From: Lachnospiraceae bacterium
GTDB taxonomy: Bacteria > Bacillota_A > Clostridia > Lachnospirales > Lachnospiraceae
NCBI GenBank assembly: GCA_017516285.1
Contig: JAFXDD010000007.1
Span: 1 to 40,418 of the forward strand
Direction: 5' to 3'
DNA length: 40,418 nucleotides
Each line of letters begins with the position of its first letter. Position 1 is the first letter of the stretch. The translations under genes were made by a program, and so were the position numbers. Below the pieces are notes generated by a model that had not been told where the DNA came from, searched no databases, and saw only the letters and a program-made list of their open reading frames with translations. This document shows, in pieces, positions 7,072 through 15,110 of this stretch.

Positions 7072-8058
7072 TTAATTTTCTCCTTCTTTTTCCTTAAATA
7101 CCCAGCTCCTCTCATGTTCGCCGGTTTCAAACTGCTTTGTACTTAACTTCCAGTCTTCTTTTTCTCTGAACTTCTTTACAAAACTCTTGCCCAGCAGGCC
7201 TTTCTCCTCTAAATGGATATAGCATGCTCTGTCGCAGGCACGTCCACAGATAGAGGTTCTGTAGAAATGCTTTGCCGGAGGGTAGAAATAAATATTATCC
7301 AGAATATTCTTTGCCTCTTCATCGTCAAACTGTGCAGTACCATTGATAATATCCATTTTGTTTTCAAAGTCATCAAAGGCTTCCGGAGGCATAAATGGAT
7401 TCTTGGAACCGTTTGCACCATTATAATATACCGCGCATCTCCAGTTATTCAGTTCACCATTATCTTTAATGGCACGACCAGGGCAGGCATTGATACATTC
7501 CTTACAACCATCACAAAGCTTTTCGGTTACAAGTGGAGTAGCCGGAAGCTCTGCATCGGTCAGAATAAAGCAATAACGAATAAACGGACCATAATCCTTA
7601 TTAAGTAACGTATTAATCATGCTGCGTTCACCCAGACCGCACTGAACAGCACAGTTTAAGAAATCGAGCTGATTTTCTGCGGTTACACCTCTGTAAATAT
7701 CGGTGTAGACCACTTCCGGATTGGTAGAATTAGCCTCACTCATAATAAGCTGATTACGTCTCTGCGGAATTGCCTCAAAGCCTTCCTCTTCAATCAGGTT
7801 ACATACATTGATAAGAGTAAGCGGCATTACGGTTTCTTCCAGATTTTCCACACCCATAGTAGTATATTGATAATAAGTAGTACCTTCTTCTACACCACGA
7901 TAAATGCCACGAAGTACACGGAAGCCCAGGCCGATTACCGTTTTGGTTTCCGGAAAGATTTTAAAAATCGGGTCATCTGCAGCAAATCTGTCCTTTGGCG
8001 CAAATCCAACCACATCTGCATCATAATGCTTTGCACATTCAATAATTTTGTTTATCAC
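7072..8058 (-). CDS. QueG/reductive dehalogenase-superfamily Fe-S protein (paralogue 3)
   Basis: A 328-residue cytoplasmic protein without signal or membrane segment. Central residues 135-175 (CAVQCGLGERSMIN, then DYGP and FILTDAEL) match the corrinoid-binding region shared by epoxyqueuosine reductase and reductive dehalogenases. A 4Fe-4S motif CDGCKECINACP uses Cys182, 185, 188 and 192. A second cluster is likely from Cys208 (NWRC) and Cys271, 275 and 279 (CGRACDRAC). The start is GTG at 8058, sharing GTGA with the stop of the preceding paralogue, with GGAGG 10 bases upstream. Its stop nearly touches the Gfo/Idh/MocA start. Corrinoid binding and reductase activity are inferred from family, not shown. 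It is not QueG itself, as it is clustered with paralogues and not with queuosine genes. Confidence 0.8.
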   Translation of the reverse strand: MINKIIECAKHYDADVVGFAPKDRFAADDPIFKIFPETKTVIGLGFRVLRGIYRGVEEGTTYYQYTTMGVENLEETVMPLTLINVCNLIEEEGFEAIPQRRNQLIMSEANSTNPEVVYTDIYRGVTAENQLDFLNCAVQCGLGERSMINTLLNKDYGPFIRYCFILTDAELPATPLVTEKLCDGCKECINACPGRAIKDNGELNNWRCAVYYNGANGSKNPFMPPEAFDDFENKMDIINGTAQFDDEEAKNILDNIYFYPPAKHFYRTSICGRACDRACYIHLEEKGLLGKSFVKKFREKEDWKLSTKQFETGEHERSWVFKEKEGEN

Positions 8059-8957
8059 AGTACACCAACCTCCTTCAAGTGATTATAGCAAACCGTTTCA
8101 CAGCTCTTTCCACATAAACATGGAACATAGCCAAAGTGCGTAGCCGGCAGGAATTTTAGGTCATCATAAATTTCCTTAGCACTCTCACTGTCGAAACGCT
8201 TCTCACCATTTAAGATAGCCTCGCGCTCCGGATGGTCTTTTAAAAAATCTTCTTTCATAAATGGATTGGATTTGTGTGCACCTCTGTAGTATACGCTGCA
8301 CTGCCAGCTGTCCACGCCATCTTCGCTGATAGCCTTACCAGGGCAGGCATTCAAGCATTTACCACACTTGTCACAAAGGTCGTCCTGAAAAGCTTCATCA
8401 TGTTCTAAAGGCATATCCGTAATAATAAATACAAAACGCATATACGGGCCATACTTTGGCACGATTACCTTTCCATGCATACCGATACTGCCCAGACCAC
8501 AGACTACCGCTGCCTTATTGTAATCAATAATAACATCCGGAACAGGTTTGCCGGGGGCAACCGGACTTGCAAACTGCAGCTCATAAATTCTGCTGACTTC
8601 AGGATTGGTGGACTTGTCTCCTTGAATACGGAAGCCCGGAATACTACGCTGCAAGCATGCATCATAGCCTTCGTTTTCAATCAATGCGCCCATCTTTAAC
8701 AGAAAAATTTCTGCAAAGCTTTCATCTATGTACTTCACACCCAAATTGGTATAATTATAATATTGTGCCTTATCTTCCATGGCACGATACAGTCCCTTTG
8801 GCACCTTGATACCAAAACCGATAATGCTTTTGGCATTAGGAAGGATGGCAAACGGATTACGCTGTGGATCTTCACCACGTAATAACTCTACATTACCGAT
8901 ACCGCAAACTGCAGCACCCAGCTCTTTTGCTTTTTGTTTAATAAATTCTGCTGTCAT
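8055..8957 (-). CDS. QueG/reductive dehalogenase-superfamily Fe-S protein (paralogue 2)
   Basis: A 300-residue paralogue of its two neighbours. It has the region AAVVCGLGSIGMHG (149-162), then YGPYMRFVFIITDMPLE, as in corrinoid-dependent reductases, followed by CDKCGKCLNACPG (Cys195, 198, 201, 205). Cys220 (SWQC) and the tail motif CLCGKSCETVC (280-290) probably hold the second cluster. The start at 8957 is supported by AAAGGAG and by alignment with MLTSEMIKK of the next paralogue; a longer frame to 8993 has no ribosome binding site. It begins 17 bases after the stop of paralogue 1 and overlaps paralogue 3 by 4 bases. No Tat signal is seen, unlike respiratory dehalogenases, so it should act in the cytoplasm. 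Confidence 0.8.
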   Translation of the reverse strand: MTAEFIKQKAKELGAAVCGIGNVELLRGEDPQRNPFAILPNAKSIIGFGIKVPKGLYRAMEDKAQYYNYTNLGVKYIDESFAEIFLLKMGALIENEGYDACLQRSIPGFRIQGDKSTNPEVSRIYELQFASPVAPGKPVPDVIIDYNKAAVVCGLGSIGMHGKVIVPKYGPYMRFVFIITDMPLEHDEAFQDDLCDKCGKCLNACPGKAISEDGVDSWQCSVYYRGAHKSNPFMKEDFLKDHPEREAILNGEKRFDSESAKEIYDDLKFLPATHFGYVPCLCGKSCETVCYNHLKEVGVL

Positions 8958-8974
8958 GTATGCTCCTTTCTGCC

Positions 8975-10057
8975 TTAACGGTCCATCTTCCAAGCTTTTT
9001 TCTCATGACGAAGAGGCTCTTTAAATCTGCCTTCCATGCAGCCGCCCTTTTTCTCAAGCATGCTTACACATGCACGAATACAGCCGCCGCACTTTGCCAT
9101 GTTGTAACCAACCCAGCTAGGGAAATATTTTTCCAGAGCCGTGTATACCTTCATAACCTCTTTTTCATTGGCCTTGTCGGTTACACCCTCTAATAAATCC
9201 AACATGCCGTCCTCGTTCTTATCAAAAACTTCCTTTGGAACGAACGGATTGTAATATCTGCCGCCATGGGTATAGAATGCATAACAGCGCCACATATCGA
9301 TATCGCCCCATTCACAGATTTTGCCTGCCAGATTAACACGTACGGTCTTGCCGGAATTAATAGCAGGGATACAAGAACCCGGACATTCTCTTACGCAGGC
9401 ACCACAACGACGGCAAAGTGGAGGTCCACTGTACATTTCGTCGTACTCTAACTCTGCATCGGTAAAGATAAATGCCACACGCTGCAAAGGTCCAAACTCC
9501 GGTGTCAGAAGCATTTTGCTCCAGCCGATTTCACCTAAACCACAAGCAACTGCTGCCAGACGGAACTGGAACTGTAAATCAGGCGGAACCTTGTCAGGGC
9601 TTACTTCTCTGGTGTACTGTACACTTCTGTGATGAGCAGTTTTACCCTTTGCGTGCTTACTTACCTCAATCTGCTCCTCCGGAGAAAGAGTGTTGCCGGG
9701 ACTTCCGTCCATATCGGATACAGCACCTCTTGCACCGGTATTACGATATACTACTGCCTCATAACCGGCATCCTCTATAACCTTTCCTACATGATAAAGC
9801 ACCGCCGGCGCATAAATTTCATTAATGCCGCCGTATGCCATAGAAGGATACTGATAAAACTGTGTTCCCTCCTCGATACCTCTCTGCACACCTCTTGGAA
9901 TTCGGAATGCAAAAGCAATCACACTTTTGGCATTTGGAAAAAGATATCTTGGGTCCATTTCCGGTGGTGCACCTTCAAAGCGTGACATGGGACCAATACC
10001 ACACTTGTCGGCACCGGCCTCGTATGCTGCTTTTTTAATCATTTCACTTGTCAGCAT
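8975..10057 (-). CDS. QueG/reductive dehalogenase-superfamily Fe-S protein (paralogue 1)
   Basis: The longest of the three paralogues (360 residues). It has AAVACGLGEIGWSKMLL (168-184) and FGPLQRVAFIFTDAELE, then CRRCGACVRECPG (Cys215, 218, 221, 225). Extra cysteines at 248 and 258, and CGGCIRAC at 323-330, fit a second cluster. Relative to the others it carries insertions around 105-160 and 230-250. Start at 10057 is fixed by GGAGG with a 7-base spacer. The strong conservation of GLGEIG, TD and CxxCxxCxxxCP with reductive dehalogenases and QueG points to a corrinoid/Fe-S reductase; the reaction is unknown. It follows the U32-like gene after a 68-base gap and starts the run of three. Confidence 0.8.
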   Translation of the reverse strand: MLTSEMIKKAAYEAGADKCGIGPMSRFEGAPPEMDPRYLFPNAKSVIAFAFRIPRGVQRGIEEGTQFYQYPSMAYGGINEIYAPAVLYHVGKVIEDAGYEAVVYRNTGARGAVSDMDGSPGNTLSPEEQIEVSKHAKGKTAHHRSVQYTREVSPDKVPPDLQFQFRLAAVACGLGEIGWSKMLLTPEFGPLQRVAFIFTDAELEYDEMYSGPPLCRRCGACVRECPGSCIPAINSGKTVRVNLAGKICEWGDIDMWRCYAFYTHGGRYYNPFVPKEVFDKNEDGMLDLLEGVTDKANEKEVMKVYTALEKYFPSWVGYNMAKCGGCIRACVSMLEKKGGCMEGRFKEPLRHEKKAWKMDR

Positions 10058-10125
10058 AAAATTTCCTCCTTTAGTTATATTGAAATCCACGTGACTTCGT
10101 CTTCGTGACTTTCTTAAAACGCCTG

Positions 10126-11115
10126 TTAATACATAAGTTCAACAAACGCGTTTTCCAGATTACTGTAAATTAATTTATCGTTCTTTACTTCGCTGATGAT
10201 TTCTCTGTTCTCCAACAAATATGGGTAAAACAGACCTGTATGATTAGGCTCTAATAAATCCAGAACACTGCCTGTATAGCTCTTGTTTTCTATGTATGCC
10301 TTTAATATTTTAGCCGGATGCAGGCTTACTCTGGTAGCCAGCTTCATAGCCGGAAAAATCCCTTCATAAAGCTTAACATCCTCCGGTCTGATATAACTGG
10401 TATAGTCCAAAAGTGCATGGGCATTTTCCTCTTTGCGCAAATATTTCTTACAGATGCCCTCAAAAGCATATCCATTATCCATGGCTGCAATTTCACTCTC
10501 ATGGCTCACCAGATTGTCGTGAAATACATGTGCGGAGCAATTATTCAAGCACCCACTATTCGCCAGTGCATACAAGGTCTTTCCATTTTTATCGCACCAT
10601 TCCTTTAATTCCGCAATCTTTTTAAAATCTCTGTTAAACTCACGCTTTAAATAATAGCTGTCAAAGTATTCCCCCACATAATCCATGCCCTCTATGGTAC
10701 CGATGGACATGTTTACAGATGCTCTGACATCAATCTCCTCAAAGTTTTCCTTGATAAATTTGGCTATAAGCGGAGAGGTTGTGGTAATACTAAGAAGCCC
10801 CATCTTCTCCTGAATATAAGTAACTGTTTCACCGATTTTTCTAAAAAAAGCCTTGGACTGGCTATCCTTGCCATAACACGTTGCATTAAATAATAAATTA
10901 AACTTTAACCCTTCTTCTGCCAGCCACCTAAGCTCCGCTTCCTGCTTAATCTGGGCCTCCCAAGGTGTCAAATCACTTCGTCTGAGCTGATTATTGCGCC
11001 CATTGGCAAAATCCCCCCAGGAAAAATATATTTCGTGAATATGCTCCTTGTTCCTAATGATACTTTCGAGGAAATCACTATCCTCTCGCATCTGATATCC
11101 TACAGAATACTTCAT
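10126..11115 (-). CDS. U32 peptidase-like protein with four-cysteine cluster site
   Basis: A 329-residue protein resembling the U32 (collagenase-like/UbiU-UbiV/TrhP) fold. Features are YFSWGDFANGR (30-40), FNATC (Cys80), NSGCLNNC (Cys189, Cys193), GICKKYL (Cys222) and YIRPEDVKLYE (241-251), the last being a signature of U32 proteins. The four cysteines are placed as in the 4Fe-4S ligands of UbiV/UbiU, so this is more likely an Fe-S accessory or hydroxylation/reduction protein than a protease. The start at 11115 is chosen for the AAAGGA site; the longer frame to 11145 adds a poorly conserved basic leader. It is the first gene of the leftward operon and divergent from an AraC regulator. Confidence 0.72.
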   Translation of the reverse strand: MKYSVGYQMREDSDFLESIIRNKEHIHEIYFSWGDFANGRNNQLRRSDLTPWEAQIKQEAELRWLAEEGLKFNLLFNATCYGKDSQSKAFFRKIGETVTYIQEKMGLLSITTTSPLIAKFIKENFEEIDVRASVNMSIGTIEGMDYVGEYFDSYYLKREFNRDFKKIAELKEWCDKNGKTLYALANSGCLNNCSAHVFHDNLVSHESEIAAMDNGYAFEGICKKYLRKEENAHALLDYTSYIRPEDVKLYEGIFPAMKLATRVSLHPAKILKAYIENKSYTGSVLDLLEPNHTGLFYPYLLENREIISEVKNDKLIYSNLENAFVELMY

Positions 11116-11163
11116 ATCTTTGTCCTTTCGTGTGTCTTTAGGCATAAAAATCCTTTTACACTA

Positions 11164-11192
11164 TTGATAATATAATAAATTCATGTTAAAAT
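11164..11192 (+). promoter_or_regulatory. Promoter of the AraC-family gene
   Basis: -35 TTGATA (11164-11169), 17-base spacer, -10 TAAAAT (11187-11192). It sits in the 124-base AT-rich divergent region between the U32-like gene and the regulator, where the operator for the Fe-S operon should also lie. No clear leftward promoter was resolved there, which would suit an activator-dependent promoter. Confidence 0.5.
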
Positions 11193-11239
11193 GTATAATC
11201 ATTCCAATACTTAATATAACAAAACAAAGGAATACTGTT

Positions 11240-12088
11240 ATGAAACTGTCCGATATCAATCCACATATCCGCTATGCGACCATTCACTATAATCTCTTTG
11301 AAAAGCCATATGACAGTATATGCTATGACTGTCGTCTTTTCTATGCAAAGAACGCACAGGGTACTTGTATTGCAGATGATATTAAGTATGAGTTTTCCAA
11401 TAATACCGTTATTTTTTTACCACCGGGCACTCGTTATCACTTATACATAAATAAAAACTGCAACAACTCCATATTTGTTGTGATGGATTTTGATCTTATC
11501 AATGACTATTGTTATAAAGCCAAGTCACTTGGTACCGCCAGTATCCAAAATTTTATTCCGGAGCAGGTTATCACCTATCCTTTACCCGAGGAATTTTCAT
11601 CTCCTTTTGCCAAGAAAGCTCCTGACTTATACGATTTACTTGCCAAATGCTGTGACGAATTTCTGATGCAAGGTAATCTTTACAGGGAATCCAGCTCTGC
11701 TTTACTAAAGCTCTGCCTTATTGAGCTTGTCCGCAAATATGCCCAGGATACAGAGCTCCAAAAAATTTCACCGGTATTGGAGTATATTCATGCCAACTAC
11801 CATAATGCAGATTTAACAAACGAATTGATTGCAGGAATTTTTAATTATCACCCATATTATCTGAGTCAGTTGTTTAAACAGTGTACCGGCAAGACGCTGC
11901 ATCAGTATCTGATACAGTACCGTATTAAAATAGCAAAAAAATACCTGATTACCACGGATGACGCTATTAACATCATCGCATGGAAATCAGGCTTTCACTC
12001 TGTTGCATATTTTATTAAGATTTTTAAAGAACAGGTTGGTGTTACTCCAAAAGTTTACAGAAAAGAGCACATGCAGTTTTTGTTTTAA
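11240..12088 (+). CDS. AraC family transcriptional regulator
   Basis: A 282-residue regulator. The N-terminal half is a cupin-like sensing domain (FLPPGTRYHLYI near 65-76). The C-terminal 100 residues form the double helix-turn-helix of AraC/XylS proteins: LIAGIFNYHPYYLSQLFKQ, then the second helix pair IAWKSGFHSVAYFIKIFKE and the closing VTPKVYRKE. The ATG at 11240 follows AAAGGA; an upstream in-frame ATG at 11183 overlaps the promoter and was not used. Divergent placement suggests that it senses the substrate of the U32 / Fe-S / oxidoreductase operon and activates it. Its TAA overlaps the stop of the convergent RND gene, so no terminator fits between them. Confidence 0.88.
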   Translation: MKLSDINPHIRYATIHYNLFEKPYDSICYDCRLFYAKNAQGTCIADDIKYEFSNNTVIFLPPGTRYHLYINKNCNNSIFVVMDFDLINDYCYKAKSLGTASIQNFIPEQVITYPLPEEFSSPFAKKAPDLYDLLAKCCDEFLMQGNLYRESSSALLKLCLIELVRKYAQDTELQKISPVLEYIHANYHNADLTNELIAGIFNYHPYYLSQLFKQCTGKTLHQYLIQYRIKIAKKYLITTDDAINIIAWKSGFHSVAYFIKIFKEQVGVTPKVYRKEHMQFLF

Positions 12089-15000
12089 GCTTTCACTTTA
12101 CTCTTCTTATCCAAAATCAAATAGAAGGTCGGAATTAAAATCAATGTCAAAATAGTAGATGCAATCAAACCACCGATAATTACCAGTGCCATCCCCTGCA
12201 TCATGACTGCATTGGTACCGATACCCATTCCCAAAGGAACCATAGACAAAATAGTAGTCAGCGTGGTCATTAAAATCGGTCTTAAACGAATGACGCCGGA
12301 CTGTATCAGAGCCTCCTCCAACGGCATTTCTTCACGGAACTGATTGGTGGAGTCTACAAACAAAATACCATTGTTTACAACAATACCCATCAACATCAAG
12401 AAGCCCATCAGAGAAATCATACTGATATTAGAGCCGGTCACAAACATAAGCAGGAAGGAGCCAATCAATGAGAACGGAATGCAGGTCATAACCATCAACG
12501 AAAATCTTGGTGATTCAAACTGCATTGCCATTACCAAAAATACCAGAAATACTGCAGTTAAAATAGACTGTAATATGGAATACAGTTCTTCATACATCAT
12601 ATCCGTCTGCATACTGCTGGTTGGAGATACGCCCTCCGGGAAATCCATATTCGCTACTAGCGCATCAATAGCATCCTGTGCCTCAAAACGAAGCTCTGAA
12701 TTAGTTGTTGCTGTGATGGCAGCATAATAAGTACCATCCTGCTTCTCAATAGATTCCTGGCCTTCTGTATAAATCAGCTGTGCAATATCACGTAATGGCA
12801 CCACCGTACCAAAGGATGTAGGAATAGTCAAATCCATAATCTTATTTAAATCATCATATACCCCTTCCGTATACATGAGCCACACTTCATATTCTGAACC
12901 ATCCTTAGTCAGGTTAATGGGATTAACACCACTCAATACATTATTTAACTCCATTGCCACCTGTATAGGAGTCATACCAAACTGCATGGCCTTTAACGGG
13001 TCAACATCAACCTTTACTAAGGTAGTGGCATTGGATAAAGAATGGTCTGCCTTAACAACACCCTCTACACCTCTCACCGCTTCCGTCAGCATTTCTGCTG
13101 CATCACGCAAAGCCGCCATATCATGGCTCTGTAAATCCACTTCATAGCTTCCGGTAGACATCAAAGAACTCATACTGCTGCCGCTGGAGGTAACCGTCAC
13201 GTCTACATTGGTCATAGTGCCTGCAAGTTCATTCCATGCATCTACTACTTCCATGGTAGACATCTTACGGTCCGGACTTAAGCTGGCAGTCATAGTCGCT
13301 CCGCCGGAACTCAAAGCAGAAGAACTACCTATAGAAACGGAATATCCCAATACATCCTCATGCTCCTCTGCAATACGCTCCCATTCCCGCATCACCTTAT
13401 CCTGAGCTTCCAGTGTGGTACCCGCACGGAAATTGACAGACACCTGCACCATTCCTTCATCTGCCGTAGGAATCAGCTCCAGATTCAATGTAGATGCAAT
13501 AGCAAAGGAGGCAATCAAAAGTGCTACGGAAAAAGCAAGCACAGATTTTTTCTTATACAAAATCTTTTTCATGAACACCTGATATTTATCAGTAAACCTT
13601 TTTAACAGCTTATCAATTGGTAGTCCCTGCTTCTCTACCGGCTTAAAAATGATAAAGAATAATGGGACTAACATCAGTGCAGCAATTAAGGATGCTAACA
13701 TGGCAAACACTATGGTAAAGCCCAACTGATAAAACAGCTGACCGGATAAGCCCTTTAGGAGTGCTAACGGCACATATACTACCACAGTTGTAATGGTAGA
13801 TGCCACAATGGACATGGTAACCTCTTTGGTGCCTTGTAAGGCAGCCTCCTTTAATTCCAGTCCCTTTTCCTGGCTCCTGAAAATACTCTCGATAACAACG
13901 ATTGATGCGTCAACCATCATACCGATAGCAATTACCAAAGACCCCATAGTAACAATATTCATGGAAAAGCCCATAAAACTCATTAAAATCAAGGTTACAA
14001 ACAAGGATATCGGCATGGAAGAACCGACAATCAGGCTGGCCTTGAAATCTCCGAAAAACACAAACAATACCAGCATCGTAAGTACGATACCCAGTAATAA
14101 TGTCTCAAATACGCTCATCAAGGAATCTATAATAGAATCACTGGCATTATAAGTAACTGCAAATTGAATAGCCGGATTGTCTGCCTTAATCTGCTCCAAT
14201 GCCTTTTCTACGCTGTTACATACATTCACCGTACCAAAGCTGGATTTATTTTGAATACTGATGCTGACATTTTCCAAACTATTATAGCGGCTAAGGGTCT
14301 CAGCCTCTCTGGAGGACATAGTTACTGTAGCAATATCCTGTAAAGTAATAACCGTACCCTTACCGGTGATAATCGGCACTTCTTTCAGCTTCTGGACCGT
14401 ATTATACTCCATTGATGTCGTAATGCTAATATCCTGAGAACCATGCTTTACACTTCCTGCAGGATAGGAAAAATCAACAGCAGCAAAAAACTGGGAAATC
14501 GTAGACATAGTAAGCCCGTATTGACTCATTAAGGTATCGTTCAGCTCCACCTTAATATACTCTTCGCTACCACCTGACACACTAACCTGTGCCACTCCGT
14601 TAATCGTCTCCAGCTCCGGAACAACCGCCTCATTAATTACCTTTAATAAATCCACGTCACCGATTTCTGTAGCTGAAATGCTCATACAGCTCATACTGTT
14701 GACATTCATTTCGATAATCGTCGGTTCCGCTACATCCTCCGGGAAGCTAAGAGCCGCCACTTCCAAAGCAGCACTCAGTTCATCATGACACTCCGTAATA
14801 TCTACACCATATTCATAAGTAAAAAGTACCATACCATAATTTTCGTTGGAAATACTGGTAGTAGAATCTACACCGCTGAGCGCAGAACCTGCATCCTCAA
14901 TCACAGATACCACCAATTCATCCACACTCTGGGCATCAGCACCCGGATAGGTAGCCATAACAATCAACATGGGCATTTCAATGTCCGGCAACAACTGCAG

Positions 15001-15099
15001 CTTAAATCCGAAAATAGAGGATAAGCCGAATACAAACAGTGCCAAAACTGCTAAAAGACAAGTCACCGGCCTTTTTAAAGCAAACTTTGTTACATTCAT
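12085..15099 (-). CDS. RND family efflux transporter permease (AcrB/HAE1-like)
   Basis: A 1004-residue inner-membrane drug/proton antiporter of the RND superfamily. N-terminus FALKRPVTCLLAVLALFVFG gives TM1, followed by the LLPDIEMPM and TYPGADAQSVDE signatures; the protein shows the duplicated layout of six TM segments plus a large extracytoplasmic porter domain in each half. In TM4, GMMVDASIVV keeps the first of the two AcrB proton-relay Asp residues, while the second is Ala; TM10 has NNGILFVDSTNQ, common in Firmicute members. It starts 12 bases after the adaptor gene with GGAGG upstream and is cotranscribed with it. No outer-membrane partner is expected. Substrate unknown; drugs, bile acids or lipids are typical. 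Confidence 0.93.
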   Translation of the reverse strand: MNVTKFALKRPVTCLLAVLALFVFGLSSIFGFKLQLLPDIEMPMLIVMATYPGADAQSVDELVVSVIEDAGSALSGVDSTTSISNENYGMVLFTYEYGVDITECHDELSAALEVAALSFPEDVAEPTIIEMNVNSMSCMSISATEIGDVDLLKVINEAVVPELETINGVAQVSVSGGSEEYIKVELNDTLMSQYGLTMSTISQFFAAVDFSYPAGSVKHGSQDISITTSMEYNTVQKLKEVPIITGKGTVITLQDIATVTMSSREAETLSRYNSLENVSISIQNKSSFGTVNVCNSVEKALEQIKADNPAIQFAVTYNASDSIIDSLMSVFETLLLGIVLTMLVLFVFFGDFKASLIVGSSMPISLFVTLILMSFMGFSMNIVTMGSLVIAIGMMVDASIVVIESIFRSQEKGLELKEAALQGTKEVTMSIVASTITTVVVYVPLALLKGLSGQLFYQLGFTIVFAMLASLIAALMLVPLFFIIFKPVEKQGLPIDKLLKRFTDKYQVFMKKILYKKKSVLAFSVALLIASFAIASTLNLELIPTADEGMVQVSVNFRAGTTLEAQDKVMREWERIAEEHEDVLGYSVSIGSSSALSSGGATMTASLSPDRKMSTMEVVDAWNELAGTMTNVDVTVTSSGSSMSSLMSTGSYEVDLQSHDMAALRDAAEMLTEAVRGVEGVVKADHSLSNATTLVKVDVDPLKAMQFGMTPIQVAMELNNVLSGVNPINLTKDGSEYEVWLMYTEGVYDDLNKIMDLTIPTSFGTVVPLRDIAQLIYTEGQESIEKQDGTYYAAITATTNSELRFEAQDAIDALVANMDFPEGVSPTSSMQTDMMYEELYSILQSILTAVFLVFLVMAMQFESPRFSLMVMTCIPFSLIGSFLLMFVTGSNISMISLMGFLMLMGIVVNNGILFVDSTNQFREEMPLEEALIQSGVIRLRPILMTTLTTILSMVPLGMGIGTNAVMMQGMALVIIGGLIASTILTLILIPTFYLILDKKSKVKA

Positions 15100-15110
15100 C
15101 GCCGTCCTCC

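Noticed and set aside
8957..8993. Longer start for Fe-S paralogue 2 overlapping paralogue 1
   Set aside because: The extra 12 residues do not align with the sister proteins, and AAAGGAG fits the ATG at 8957.
12344..14152. Several long rightward frames inside the RND pump gene
   Set aside because: They are antisense to a well-conserved transporter, lack ribosome binding sites and show no family features.
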